Shown one piece after another: positions 8,187 through 15,260 of a DNA stretch of 22,233 bases. A program made the translations under genes and the position numbers. The notes under the pieces are model-generated. The model did no database searches, was not told the DNA's origin, and worked only from the letters and a program-made list of their open reading frames with translations. Source of the stretch: an uncultured Chlamydiae bacterium (GTDB lineage: Bacteria; Chlamydiota; Chlamydiia; Chlamydiales; SM23-39); assembly GCA_903909295.1 (NCBI GenBank), contig CAIVVG010000069.1, positions 1-22,233 on the forward strand, written 5' to 3'. How positions within the stretch are numbered: position 1 is the stretch's first letter; each line of letters opens with the position of its first letter.

Positions 8187-8600
8187 TTAAGTAGCCGGTG
8201 GAGTGAAAGTATAGGCATTGAGGTCAAAAGCCTTCGTAGCCGCTCGAATGAGGCAGTTTGTGAAGACCATTTCCGACACCTTAAATGCTGTCATAGGGGC
8301 TCCGCATGCAGTCAAAAGCGCTGCAGCGCCAACCACCGCAACACCCACCCGTAACATCGCCACAACATAGTCCACTAGGTCATTTCGCTGTCCTCTACAC
8401 GTTTCTGAAATTTTCTTAAAAATAGGATCTACGACATTCTCAATCACAACGGTCACATAGGCCAAAGCCCCTGCCGCTAAAGACAAAGACCCATTGCGCC
8501 CAAGGCCCTGCTGGACTCCAAATGACACGGCGCCGCTAAAGAAACCCGAAGACTTTAGGGTCGTGGTCACATTTACGTGAACTTGCCATCTTGTTGACAT
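8187..8600 (-). CDS. Hypothetical small membrane protein
   Basis: No family recognised. The 137-residue product has two hydrophobic, Ala/Val-rich segments, about 38-58 (SLSLAAGALAYVTVVIENVV) and 79-99 (VVAMLRVGVAVVGAAALLTAC). They are separated by a polar loop of about 20 residues with several charges (DPIFKKISETCRGQRND). The N-terminus is polar and not a signal peptide. The ATG has a good Shine-Dalgarno, AAAGGA, seven bases upstream. It is divergent from sctU with a 76-base gap and lies upstream of alr on the same strand, separated by hairpins. Position beside the type III secretion genes suggests an envelope or secreted role, but that is a guess. Confidence 0.7.
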   Translation of the reverse strand: MSTRWQVHVNVTTTLKSSGFFSGAVSFGVQQGLGRNGSLSLAAGALAYVTVVIENVVDPIFKKISETCRGQRNDLVDYVVAMLRVGVAVVGAAALLTACGAPMTAFKVSEMVFTNCLIRAATKAFDLNAYTFTPPAT

Positions 8601-8641
8601 AACCGATTCCTTTTGTTAAAAGTTCGCCAGCAGTATGTCAG

Positions 8642-8670
8642 TTGATTTTCTTTTTCGTCTAGGCTAAAGT
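8642..8670 (+). promoter_or_regulatory. Candidate promoter of the sctU-sctV operon, possibly leaderless
   Basis: TTGATT (8642-8647), a 17-bp spacer and TAAAGT (8665-8670). The -10 ends only six bases before the sctU ATG (8677), so transcription would start at or next to the initiation codon. The only SD-like bases (GGAAGG, 8671-8676) touch the ATG and are too close to work, which agrees with a leaderless message. Confidence 0.4.
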
Positions 8671-8676
8671 GGAAGG

Positions 8677-9753
8677 ATGGCAGAAAAGACCGAAAAGGCC
8701 ACCCCGAAAAAATTAAAAGATGCGCGTAAAAAGGGACAAGTTGCGAAGGCGCAAGACCTTCCTGCCGCGATGACCTTCATGGTCTCGATCTTGGGAACGC
8801 TGGCCGCGATTGGCTACCTCTTTCAGAATCTGGCCGGGTTTATGCTGCAAACATTCCGAGAGATCCCCAACACCGGAGGGGATTTTGGCGGCCGGGCAGG
8901 GGGCTATTTCCTCATCGCGATCCAAATCATTTTGCAATCGAGCCTTCCGATCATGGGGATCGTCTGTTTTGTCGGCGTGATCGTCAGTTTTTTGGTCATT
9001 GGACCCACCTTTTCTTTTGAGGCGATGAAGTTCGATCTCAAAAAACTCAATCCGATTGAGGGGATCAAGCAAAAGTTCAAGCTCAAGGTGTTAGTCGAGC
9101 TGATCAAATCGATTGCAAAAATCATCGGCGCGGGGGTGATCATCTATCTGATCGTGATGGAGGCGTTGCCGCAGATCATCTCGAGCGTTTTACTCCCCGT
9201 CTTAGCGAGCGCTAGCTTGGTCAATAGCTTTTTATTCAAAGCGGCGATCCAGGTGGGGATCTTTTTTCTCCTCGTCGGTCTTTTTGACTTAGGTTTCCAA
9301 AAGAAGAATTTTGCCAAAGAGATGATGATGGAAAAATTCGAGATCAAGCAGGAGTATAAAGATACCGAGGGCGACCCGATGATCAAGGGACGGCGAAAAG
9401 AATTATCTCGGGAGATCGCCTATCAGGAGGGGCCAAGGGCCGCCAAGCGGGCGCGCGCCATCATCACCAACCCGACCCACATCGCAGTGGCCCTCAAATA
9501 CGACCCGGAAGAGGAGCCCGCCCCGATCATCTTGACGATGGGTGTGGGATTCGTCGCGGAGCAGATCATAAAAATAGGTATCGAAAACAAAATCCCAATC
9601 ATGCGAAACGTAGATTTAGCGAGGGATCTATACAGGAATGGGCAAATTGCGGATTATATACCTGAGGATACCTACGAAGCGGTGGCTGAGATCCTGAAGT
9701 GGATCAAGTCGCTGGAAGAAAACCCCGACACCAACACAGAGTTATTTAAGTGA
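8677..9753 (+). CDS. sctU: Type III secretion export apparatus switch protein SctU (CdsU/YscU/FlhB family)
   Basis: SctU is the inner-membrane export-gate protein whose self-cleavage switches substrate class. The N-terminus EKTEKATPKKLKDARKKGQVAKAQDLPAA is canonical for the family. About four membrane segments follow (about 28-48, 75-108, 138-165 and 180-205). The cytoplasmic domain contains the autocleavage motif NPTH at 265-268, with cleavage expected after Asn265, followed by IAVALKYDP. The 358 residues are a normal length, and the ending AEILKWIKSLEEN fits. It shares a GTGA overlap with sctV. The order sctU-sctV-copN matches the Chlamydia T3SS locus, so this is the virulence rather than a flagellar paralogue. 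The stop of this gene and the GTG of the next are coupled. Confidence 0.95.
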   Translation: MAEKTEKATPKKLKDARKKGQVAKAQDLPAAMTFMVSILGTLAAIGYLFQNLAGFMLQTFREIPNTGGDFGGRAGGYFLIAIQIILQSSLPIMGIVCFVGVIVSFLVIGPTFSFEAMKFDLKKLNPIEGIKQKFKLKVLVELIKSIAKIIGAGVIIYLIVMEALPQIISSVLLPVLASASLVNSFLFKAAIQVGIFFLLVGLFDLGFQKKNFAKEMMMEKFEIKQEYKDTEGDPMIKGRRKELSREIAYQEGPRAAKRARAIITNPTHIAVALKYDPEEEPAPIILTMGVGFVAEQIIKIGIENKIPIMRNVDLARDLYRNGQIADYIPEDTYEAVAEILKWIKSLEENPDTNTELFK

Positions 9754-11876
9754 GTAAAATTTTAGATAGACTGACGAGATTTCTAGGGGGCGAAAAAGCT
9801 CTTGGAACAATTTCGAATTCAAGCGACCTGATTTTAGCTGGCCTTGTGATGGCGATCATCGCGATGCTCATCTTCCCGGTTCCTCCTGCCGTCATCGACG
9901 TGCTGATCGCCCTGAACTTGACGGTCTCAATCTCTCTCTTATTTGTGGCGCTCTATATCCAAAAAGCGGTCCACCTGTCGATGTTTCCCTCGCTCCTCCT
10001 CCTAACGACCCTTTACCGCCTGGGCGTCAACATCTCCTCCACGCGCCAAATTCTCCTCCACGCTTATGCAGGGCACATCATCGAGGCCTTCGGGAACTTC
10101 GTCGTAGGGGGCAATTATGTCGTCGGGGGCGTTGTCTTCTTGATCATCACCATCGTCCAGTTCATCGTGGTGACGAAGGGCGCCGAGAGGGTCGCTGAGG
10201 TGGCTGCCCGCTTCACCTTGGACGCGATGCCCGGCAAGCAGATGTCGATCGACGCCGACCTCCGCTCCGGAGTCATCGACCAGCAGACCGCTCGAGAGCT
10301 CCGCTTAGGGCTCACCAAAGAGAGCCAACTCTATGGAGCTATGGACGGCGCGATGAAGTTCGTCAAGGGCGATGCGATCGCCGGCATTGTGATCGCGGCG
10401 ATCAACATCATCGGCGGCTTGATCATAGGGAACATGATGCATGGGATGTCCCTTGGAACGGCGGCCAAAGTGTACACCCTTCTGTCCATTGGGGACGGTC
10501 TCGTCTCCCAAATTCCCTCCTTGATGATCGCCATTACGGCCGGTATCGTGACCACCCGCGTCTCGAGCGAGAGAAAAGACACCCACTTAGGAAAAGAGAT
10601 CTCCGAGCAGCTCCTCAAACAGCCCAAAGCGCTCATGATCACCGGCGGCGTCGCCGCGCTGATGGCGTTCATTCCGGGATTTCCCACCATCACCTTTTTA
10701 ATCTTAGCCGCAGGGGTCGGCGCCACAGGTTACGTCTTCTTTTCCGCGAGCAAAAGAACCTCTGCCCGCGCTGTAGCGGGAATCGGCGAGCGCCAGACCG
10801 ATGTGATCGGCCACTCGGTCGTCGGCGGCACAGCCGAAGACTACGCCCTCACCCTCCCCGTCGTCCTCGAAGTGGGCTCGGCCATCTCCCAACTGATGAA
10901 AAAAGATCGCTCCGGCACCACCTTCATCGACCAGATGATCCCCAAAATGCGCCACGCCCTCTACCAAGATTTGGGCGTTCGCTTCCCCGGCGTTCACGTC
11001 CGAACCGATTCGACCTCTCTCGAAGCTGCTGAATACGCCATCCACCTCAATGAAGTCCCCATCACCCGCGGCAAGCTCATTTTAAAACACGTCCTGACCA
11101 ACGAGACCGAAGAGACCCTCCGCCGTTACAACCTCCCCTTCATCACCTCGAGAGGCTCGATGGGGATGCCCGCCCTTTGGGTCGATGAAAAATACCGAGA
11201 GATCTTGCAAAAAGCAGGCATCCGATTCTGGAGCGGCCTCGAAGTGATGATCCTCCATATTTCCAAATTCTTCCGCCAGTACGCCAACGAGTTCATCGGC
11301 ATCCAAGAAGTGCGCGGCATCCTCGAATTCATCGAAAAAGTGTTCCCCGATCTCGTCAAAGAGGTCACCCGCCTGGTACCGCTTCAAAAACTCACAGAAA
11401 TTCTCCGCAGACTCGTCCAAGAACAAGTCTCGATCAAAGACCTCCGCACGGTCCTCGAAGCCCTTGGCGAATGGGCCCAGACCGAAAAAGATGTCGTCCT
11501 CCTCACCGAGTACGTTCGCTCCTCGCTCAAGCGCTACATCAGCTACAAATACTCGCTTGGCCAGCCCGTTCTCTCAGCCTACCTCGTCGACCCCGAGATC
11601 GAAGACATGGTCCGCGCCGCCATCAAGCAAACCTCTGCCGGCTCCTACCTCGCCCTCGACCCCGACTCCGCGCAGCTCATCTTGCACTCCCTCCGCACCA
11701 CCATCCAGCCCTCCCCTCCTGGAGGCCAACCCCCTCTCCTCATTACGAACATGGATGTGCGCCGCTTTATCCGCAAACTCATCGAAGGGGACTTCCCCGA
11801 GCTGCCTGTGATTTCGTACCAAGAGGTCGTCCCCGAAATCCGGGTCCAGCCTTTAGGACGGATCCAATTGACCTAA
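9750..11876 (+). CDS. sctV: Type III secretion export gate protein SctV (CdsV/LcrD/FlhA family)
   Basis: SctV forms the nonameric export gate in the inner membrane, with a large cytoplasmic ring that docks chaperones and CopN-type gatekeepers. It starts with GTG inside the sctU stop. The N-terminal half has about eight hydrophobic segments and the family signature LLLTTLYRLGVNISSTRQ, then the conserved cytoplasmic loop (FTLDAMPGKQMSIDADLRSG). The C-terminal half (about 345-708) is the soluble ring domain, with FITSRGSMGMPALWV and LTEYVRSSLKRYISYKY. Length 708 is typical. No terminator is seen after it, but an 88-base gap with its own promoter precedes copN. Confidence 0.96.
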   Translation: MSKILDRLTRFLGGEKALGTISNSSDLILAGLVMAIIAMLIFPVPPAVIDVLIALNLTVSISLLFVALYIQKAVHLSMFPSLLLLTTLYRLGVNISSTRQILLHAYAGHIIEAFGNFVVGGNYVVGGVVFLIITIVQFIVVTKGAERVAEVAARFTLDAMPGKQMSIDADLRSGVIDQQTARELRLGLTKESQLYGAMDGAMKFVKGDAIAGIVIAAINIIGGLIIGNMMHGMSLGTAAKVYTLLSIGDGLVSQIPSLMIAITAGIVTTRVSSERKDTHLGKEISEQLLKQPKALMITGGVAALMAFIPGFPTITFLILAAGVGATGYVFFSASKRTSARAVAGIGERQTDVIGHSVVGGTAEDYALTLPVVLEVGSAISQLMKKDRSGTTFIDQMIPKMRHALYQDLGVRFPGVHVRTDSTSLEAAEYAIHLNEVPITRGKLILKHVLTNETEETLRRYNLPFITSRGSMGMPALWVDEKYREILQKAGIRFWSGLEVMILHISKFFRQYANEFIGIQEVRGILEFIEKVFPDLVKEVTRLVPLQKLTEILRRLVQEQVSIKDLRTVLEALGEWAQTEKDVVLLTEYVRSSLKRYISYKYSLGQPVLSAYLVDPEIEDMVRAAIKQTSAGSYLALDPDSAQLILHSLRTTIQPSPPGGQPPLLITNMDVRRFIRKLIEGDFPELPVISYQEVVPEIRVQPLGRIQLT

Positions 11877-11905
11877 CGGTGCTGAGCTTATGACAAGAAA
11901 AACAA

Positions 11906-11940
11906 TTGAACGATTTTTTTTCCTATCGTTATATCGTTCA
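11906..11940 (+). promoter_or_regulatory. Candidate copN promoter overlapped by an 8-bp inverted repeat
   Basis: TTGAAC (11906-11911), a 17-bp spacer with an eight-T run, and TTATAT (11929-11934). An inverted repeat TGAACGAT (11907-11914) / ATCGTTCA (11933-11940) covers both hexamers, with a further ATCGTT at 11925-11930. This could be an operator. A purine-rich AAAAGGGG (11947-11954) ten bases before the ATG is the likely ribosome site. Confidence 0.45.
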
Positions 11941-11964
11941 TTTTCCAAAAGGGGCCGAGTCTGA

Positions 11965-13089
11965 ATGTCTGATCCCCAGATCTCGCCCATCGTCCCCACG
12001 AATGCTGCCGCCGTCAAGCGCATCCAAAACCAAGAGACGCACCAACTTGCGCAACAAGTTGAAAGCCAAGAAAACCTCAACCAGTACCTCGAGGTCTCGG
12101 TCTTTAGACCGCTGCTCGACAGACAAAAATTCAAAGAACTCCAAGCCCTCTTAAAACAAGCCCCCCAAAAAGCGGTCGAAGAAGAGCTCATCCTCGACGT
12201 AGAACCGATTGATGAAGCAGCTGCCCGTTTTGAGCAGAGAAACTATGAACTGAGCGCCCAAACACTCAAAATTCTCCGCTCCCAAATCTCCGCCCAAAGC
12301 ACAGCCGAGGAAATCTTAGAAAAAGTGCTGGCCATGTACTCCGATCCGGCCCTTGCCGACGAGGCGCTCGACTTCCTCATCCAAACAGCCGCAGGGCAAC
12401 TCGCAGCGGAAGCCCGCGAAGCCAAAAAACGGCTCAACGAAGCGAGAAAAAGGGAAATTCGAGCAGGGCGCAATATGGGCACCCAAGCCCGCGAGTTTGC
12501 CAAAGAAGGGCTCGGCTCTCCCACCTCACTGCGCGACCTCTATAGAGACATCACCGGAAAACCCCGAGATCCCCTCGTCCTCTTTGAAGAGCTGACCCAG
12601 CGATTCCGCTACGATAAACTTAAAACCGTGATCCTCTTTCTCCTCCACTCTCTCGGAGTCGATCTAAAATCCAAAGGCCCCTCGATTGAGCGAGGCGAGC
12701 TCACCCGCCTCATCTCCGAAACCCGCTCCCTCCAAGGAATCCTCGGCGTCTTCCGCTTTTTCCAGTCGAGGATGAAACTCATCCAAAATGAATTTTCGAA
12801 TAAACACCTGACCCCTCCCCCCGGCATCGACTTTGAAGTTCTCGCAAAACTCTTTGTCAAGCTCCTCGCCGAACGCTTTGTCAACCCCGATAAAATTTTC
12901 CAGACAGCCGACCCCTTAGGCGTACGAGGACAGCTCATGGCCCAGCTCATCTTCTACACTCAGATGAGAGACGCGCTCAAACAGATCGCCCCCCGCTACT
13001 ACCGCACCCCCCGCCACCACGAAGAACTCCTCAAACCCTTCATCGACGCCATCGACAAACTCGAAGACCAGCTCGAAGAACAAGAATAA
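11965..13089 (+). CDS. copN: Type III secretion gatekeeper/plug protein CopN (SctW, YopN-LcrE family)
   Basis: CopN caps the secretion system until host contact and is itself secreted; in Chlamydia it also affects microtubules. The 374 residues have a disordered Gln/Glu-rich N-terminus (about 1-55, probable secretion signal and chaperone-binding site). An HrpJ/YopN-like helical region follows at about 65-250, with LEKVLAMYSDPALADEALDFLIQTA and LRDLYRDITGKPRDPLVLFEEL. A TyeA-like C-terminal helical domain is at about 280-370. The ID by family pattern is supported by position directly after sctU-sctV, as in Chlamydia. Its usual chaperone gene scc1 is not adjacent: fic and an F-box-like gene intervene. 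Some 22 bases near its 3' end (13041-13062) recur imperfectly at 14392-14414. Confidence 0.92.
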   Translation: MSDPQISPIVPTNAAAVKRIQNQETHQLAQQVESQENLNQYLEVSVFRPLLDRQKFKELQALLKQAPQKAVEEELILDVEPIDEAAARFEQRNYELSAQTLKILRSQISAQSTAEEILEKVLAMYSDPALADEALDFLIQTAAGQLAAEAREAKKRLNEARKREIRAGRNMGTQAREFAKEGLGSPTSLRDLYRDITGKPRDPLVLFEELTQRFRYDKLKTVILFLLHSLGVDLKSKGPSIERGELTRLISETRSLQGILGVFRFFQSRMKLIQNEFSNKHLTPPPGIDFEVLAKLFVKLLAERFVNPDKIFQTADPLGVRGQLMAQLIFYTQMRDALKQIAPRYYRTPRHHEELLKPFIDAIDKLEDQLEEQE

Positions 13090-13090
13090 A

Positions 13091-13120
13091 TTGAACAAAA
13101 GGGAAGGAAGAAGCTATCCT
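13091..13120 (+). promoter_or_regulatory. Candidate fic promoter, possibly leaderless
   Basis: TTGAAC (13091-13096), an 18-bp spacer and TATCCT (13115-13120), directly after the copN stop. The -10 ends eight bases before the fic ATG (13129). The purine-rich GGGAAGGAAG at 13101-13110 is about 18 bases upstream of the ATG, too far for a Shine-Dalgarno. Confidence 0.35.
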
Positions 13121-13128
13121 CAGTTCCT

Positions 13129-14208
13129 ATGAATTACACTGTCCCCTCGTTACCTCTCTCTTTCGACCTAGAGACAAAACCTGTCTTAAAGAAGTTGACT
13201 AGTGCGCATCGAGCCTTGGCGGAGCTAAAAGGGGTTGCGGGCATCATTCCCAATCAGAGCATTCTCATAAACACCCTCTCTTTGCAGGAAGCAAAAGATA
13301 GCTCTGCGATTGAAAATATCATCACCACCCACGACGATCTTTATCACAGCGATGCCCTACCAAAGGACTTTTCGAGCCTAGCCGCTAAGGAAGTGTATAG
13401 CTATGCGCTCTCACTGCGCAGCGGATACGAGAAGGTCAAAAAAACTGGGATTTTGACCAACAATGATATTTTGGAAACTCAATTAGCTCTAGGGACGAGC
13501 AGCGCAGGTTTTCGTAAACTGCCCGGCACTGAACTAAAAAATGAACGAACGGGTGAGGTAGTCTACCGGCCTCCACAGGATGAGGCTCTGATTAGATCTC
13601 TCATGAATAATTTGGAGAGGTTTATCAACGACGATTCACTGAGTAATACCGATCCACTGATCAAAATGGCCATTATTCACCATCAATTTGAGAGTATCCA
13701 CCCTTTTTATGATGGGAACGGAAGAACCGGGCGCATTATCAATATTCTTTATCTCGTGAAGTACAATCTACTGGACGCACCAATACTTTACCTCTCCCGT
13801 TATATCAACCAAAATAAGAACGAGTACTATAGGTTATTACAGGCCGTGCGTACCCATCAGGTCTGGGAGGAATGGGTTCTTTATATGCTAGAAGGTGTCG
13901 AACAAATCTCTCGCCAGACCATCTGTGTGATTCAGGGAATGAGGGATCTAATGCAGCAGCACAAGCACAAGATACGCAACGAACTCCCTAAAATCTATAG
14001 CCAAGATTTATTGAACAACCTATTCCGTCATCCGTACACCAAAATTGACTTTGTCATGCAAGAACTACACGTGCATCGCAATACGGCCACAAAATACCTC
14101 GATGACCTGGTACTCATCGGGGTACTTACTAAGCACAAGATTTCAAGTGAAAATTTTTACCTTAATTCGGCTCTGTTTGATCTTTTGAGGAAAGCTGGCC
14201 GCTCATAG
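13129..14208 (+). CDS. Fic-domain protein (putative AMP-transferase) with C-terminal winged helix
   Basis: Fic enzymes usually attach AMP from ATP to a hydroxyl side chain of a target protein. The active-site motif is complete: HPFYDGNGRTGR at 191-202, with catalytic His191. The N-terminal inhibitory helix motif (S/T)xxxE(G/N) is present as SSAIEN (58-63), with Glu62 as the expected inhibitory residue, so this is the self-inhibited class II form. Residues 300-359 look like a winged helix-turn-helix (IDFVMQELHVHRNTATKYLDDLVLIGVL). Size and layout resemble SoFic-type stand-alone Fic proteins. Codon use is more AT-rich (many TTA, ATA and AGG codons) than copN and sctV on its left, suggesting acquisition. 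No signal peptide. It may be a T3SS effector because of its locus, or an internal regulator; the sequence does not decide. Confidence 0.92.
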   Translation: MNYTVPSLPLSFDLETKPVLKKLTSAHRALAELKGVAGIIPNQSILINTLSLQEAKDSSAIENIITTHDDLYHSDALPKDFSSLAAKEVYSYALSLRSGYEKVKKTGILTNNDILETQLALGTSSAGFRKLPGTELKNERTGEVVYRPPQDEALIRSLMNNLERFINDDSLSNTDPLIKMAIIHHQFESIHPFYDGNGRTGRIINILYLVKYNLLDAPILYLSRYINQNKNEYYRLLQAVRTHQVWEEWVLYMLEGVEQISRQTICVIQGMRDLMQQHKHKIRNELPKIYSQDLLNNLFRHPYTKIDFVMQELHVHRNTATKYLDDLVLIGVLTKHKISSENFYLNSALFDLLRKAGRS

Positions 14209-14216
14209 GATTTGGA

Positions 14217-14254
14217 CCACATGCACAGAAAATCGCGATTTTCTGTGCATGTGG
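14217..14254. repeat. Perfect 38-bp palindrome, copy 1
   Basis: Every base pairs across the centre TCGCGA. The half-site is CCAC followed by ATGCACAGAAAATCG. The 30-bp core (14221-14250) is identical to the core of the next palindrome, while the outer four bases per side (CCAC/GTGG) differ. It starts eight bases after the fic stop. As RNA either strand gives a 19-pair hairpin. Confidence 0.9.
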
Positions 14255-14256
14255 CA

Positions 14257-14298
14257 AGGGGGATGCACAGAAAATCGCGATTTTCTGTGCATCCCCCT
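14257..14298. repeat. Perfect 42-bp palindrome, copy 2
   Basis: Same 30-bp core (14263-14292), but with outer arms AGGGGG/CCCCCT that are also perfectly complementary. Only two bases (14255-14256) separate it from copy 1. Different but matched outer arms mean each copy has been held palindromic independently. Confidence 0.9.
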
Positions 14299-14354
14299 CC
14301 CTGAAATGAACTCGGGCCTTGGTGGCTAGGTTCCCCGACGAAGGAGGAACAAAG

Positions 14355-14417
14355 ATGTGTTTTGAGTTAAGCCTTGTGTTGTTAGTACATACATCGACGC
14401 CATCAACAAAACTCTAG
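14355..14417 (+). CDS. Possible 20-codon small ORF behind a consensus Shine-Dalgarno
   Basis: ATG at 14355 is preceded by AAGGAGG (14341-14347) with a seven-base gap, the best ribosome binding site in the window. The frame reads MCFELSLVLLVHTSTPSTKL and stops with TAG at 14415-14417. The peptide is hydrophobic at the start with one Cys. It overlaps the 3' end of the convergent F-box-like gene by four bases. It may be a true micro-protein, or the 5' stub of a gene cut off by recombination: its last third is the stretch resembling the copN 3' end. No function is claimed. Confidence 0.35.
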   Translation: MCFELSLVLLVHTSTPSTKL

Positions 14418-15166
14418 GCGGCTATTAAAGCAGAGAGAAGCTTAAAATAGCGCAGGCTCAGTGCTGTCTCGATCCCCACCTTCTTAAAATAAGCAATCGA
14501 GTCAGGTCTCTTTGCTAAAAAAACCAGCAAAATCTTTTCATTGTCAGAATGAGAGTTCAATTTACCCACGCCCAGAAAGGCACCCTTAACATATGGTGCG
14601 GGTATCTCTTTCTTTTCTAAAAGGAGAGAGATCACTCGTCCCTTTACACCAGAATTCATCCCGGTATTAGTGGCCGTGTGCATGAGAGTTTGTCCCAGCC
14701 AGTCACTCCCAATAGAAAGACGCAATAAAGGGACAACGACCAAGTCCACAAGCCTTACATGATCCAAAAAAGGAACTCGAGTAAGGAGTCGATATTGGGG
14801 TAATCTCTTTAAAATATTATAGTGCACGGTCCTCTCTTGGCCCCCCTTTTGATTGATCCTCTCCAAAGCGCGTACTCCTATTGCGGCTGAAATGTTCGGA
14901 TTTCTTAAAAATAATTCAGCCACTACATCGAACTTGTCTGTATTTATGGCGCGCAAAAGAGCGCGTTCAGCGCTCAGGCGATCTTCCAGGAAAAATCGGA
15001 AAGCCAGTTCGCGATTTCCGTCTACTAATGTACCAGGGAAGCCCTCCAATCTTATTTTAGAACAAGAAGCCAAACGAACCTTGTCCGTCGTATCTAAAAA
15101 TGTAGATATTTTAACTAAACAATTATACGGAATAGTATCTAAATTCCCCTTGATCGCAGATGCCAT
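14414..15166 (-). CDS. F-box-like domain protein, putative eukaryote-mimicking effector
   Basis: Residues about 9-38 (LDTIPYNCLVKISTFLDTTDKVRLASCSKI) follow the F-box pattern: L..IP...L..I..FLD..D..RLA.CSK. In eukaryotes an F-box recruits Skp1 of SCF ubiquitin ligases, and amoeba symbionts and Legionella export F-box proteins. The remaining roughly 210 residues are mostly helical, with loosely repeated segments (ERALLRAINTDKFDVVAELFLRNP, LMHTATNTGMNSGVKGRVISLLLEKKE) that hint at degenerate ankyrin-like repeats, a common partner domain. ATG at 15166 is chosen over an in-frame TTG at 15193, since homology begins after it. A TACAAT on the minus strand (15197-15202) could be its -10. No signal peptide. 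Its bases are AT-rich compared with scc1 and malQ. It is divergent from scc1. Confidence 0.75.
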   Translation of the reverse strand: MASAIKGNLDTIPYNCLVKISTFLDTTDKVRLASCSKIRLEGFPGTLVDGNRELAFRFFLEDRLSAERALLRAINTDKFDVVAELFLRNPNISAAIGVRALERINQKGGQERTVHYNILKRLPQYRLLTRVPFLDHVRLVDLVVVPLLRLSIGSDWLGQTLMHTATNTGMNSGVKGRVISLLLEKKEIPAPYVKGAFLGVGKLNSHSDNEKILLVFLAKRPDSIAYFKKVGIETALSLRYFKLLSALIAA

Positions 15167-15223
15167 ATTGTTACCCACCCATTTAAAAACCAATGGATTG
15201 TACGCAAAATTTGATTTTTCCCA

Positions 15224-15251
15224 TAGACCATTTATTCCTGACCGGTATAAT
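15224..15251 (+). promoter_or_regulatory. Candidate scc1-malQ promoter with consensus -10, leaderless
   Basis: TAGACC (15224-15229), a 16-bp spacer and a perfect TATAAT (15246-15251). The -10 ends nine bases before the scc1 ATG (15261). The intervening bases TTCCCCTCAT contain no Shine-Dalgarno, so the message would begin within about three bases of its start codon. Confidence 0.5.
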
Positions 15252-15260
15252 TCCCCTCAT

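Noticed and set aside
11471..11893. 140-codon plus-strand open frame within sctV in another frame
   Set aside because: Arg/Pro-rich translation of a GC-rich gene, with no independent start signal.
14217..14298. CRISPR array
   Set aside because: Only two repeat units with a two-base gap and no spacers or cas genes; palindromes are not CRISPR repeats of normal design.
14320..14350. tRNA-like T-arm (GGTTCCCCGACG...) near the small ORF
   Set aside because: No cloverleaf could be built around it: no acceptor stem, anticodon arm or D-arm at the right spacing.
15167..15193. TTG at 15193 as start of the F-box-like gene
   Set aside because: The added nine residues carry no pattern, TTG is a rare start, and an ATG lies at 15166 directly before the domain.
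14853..15260. In-frame upstream extension of the scc1 reading frame to 272 codons
   Set aside because: It runs antisense through the F-box-like gene, and the CesT/SycE fold is complete from ATG 15261, which also has a consensus -10 just upstream.
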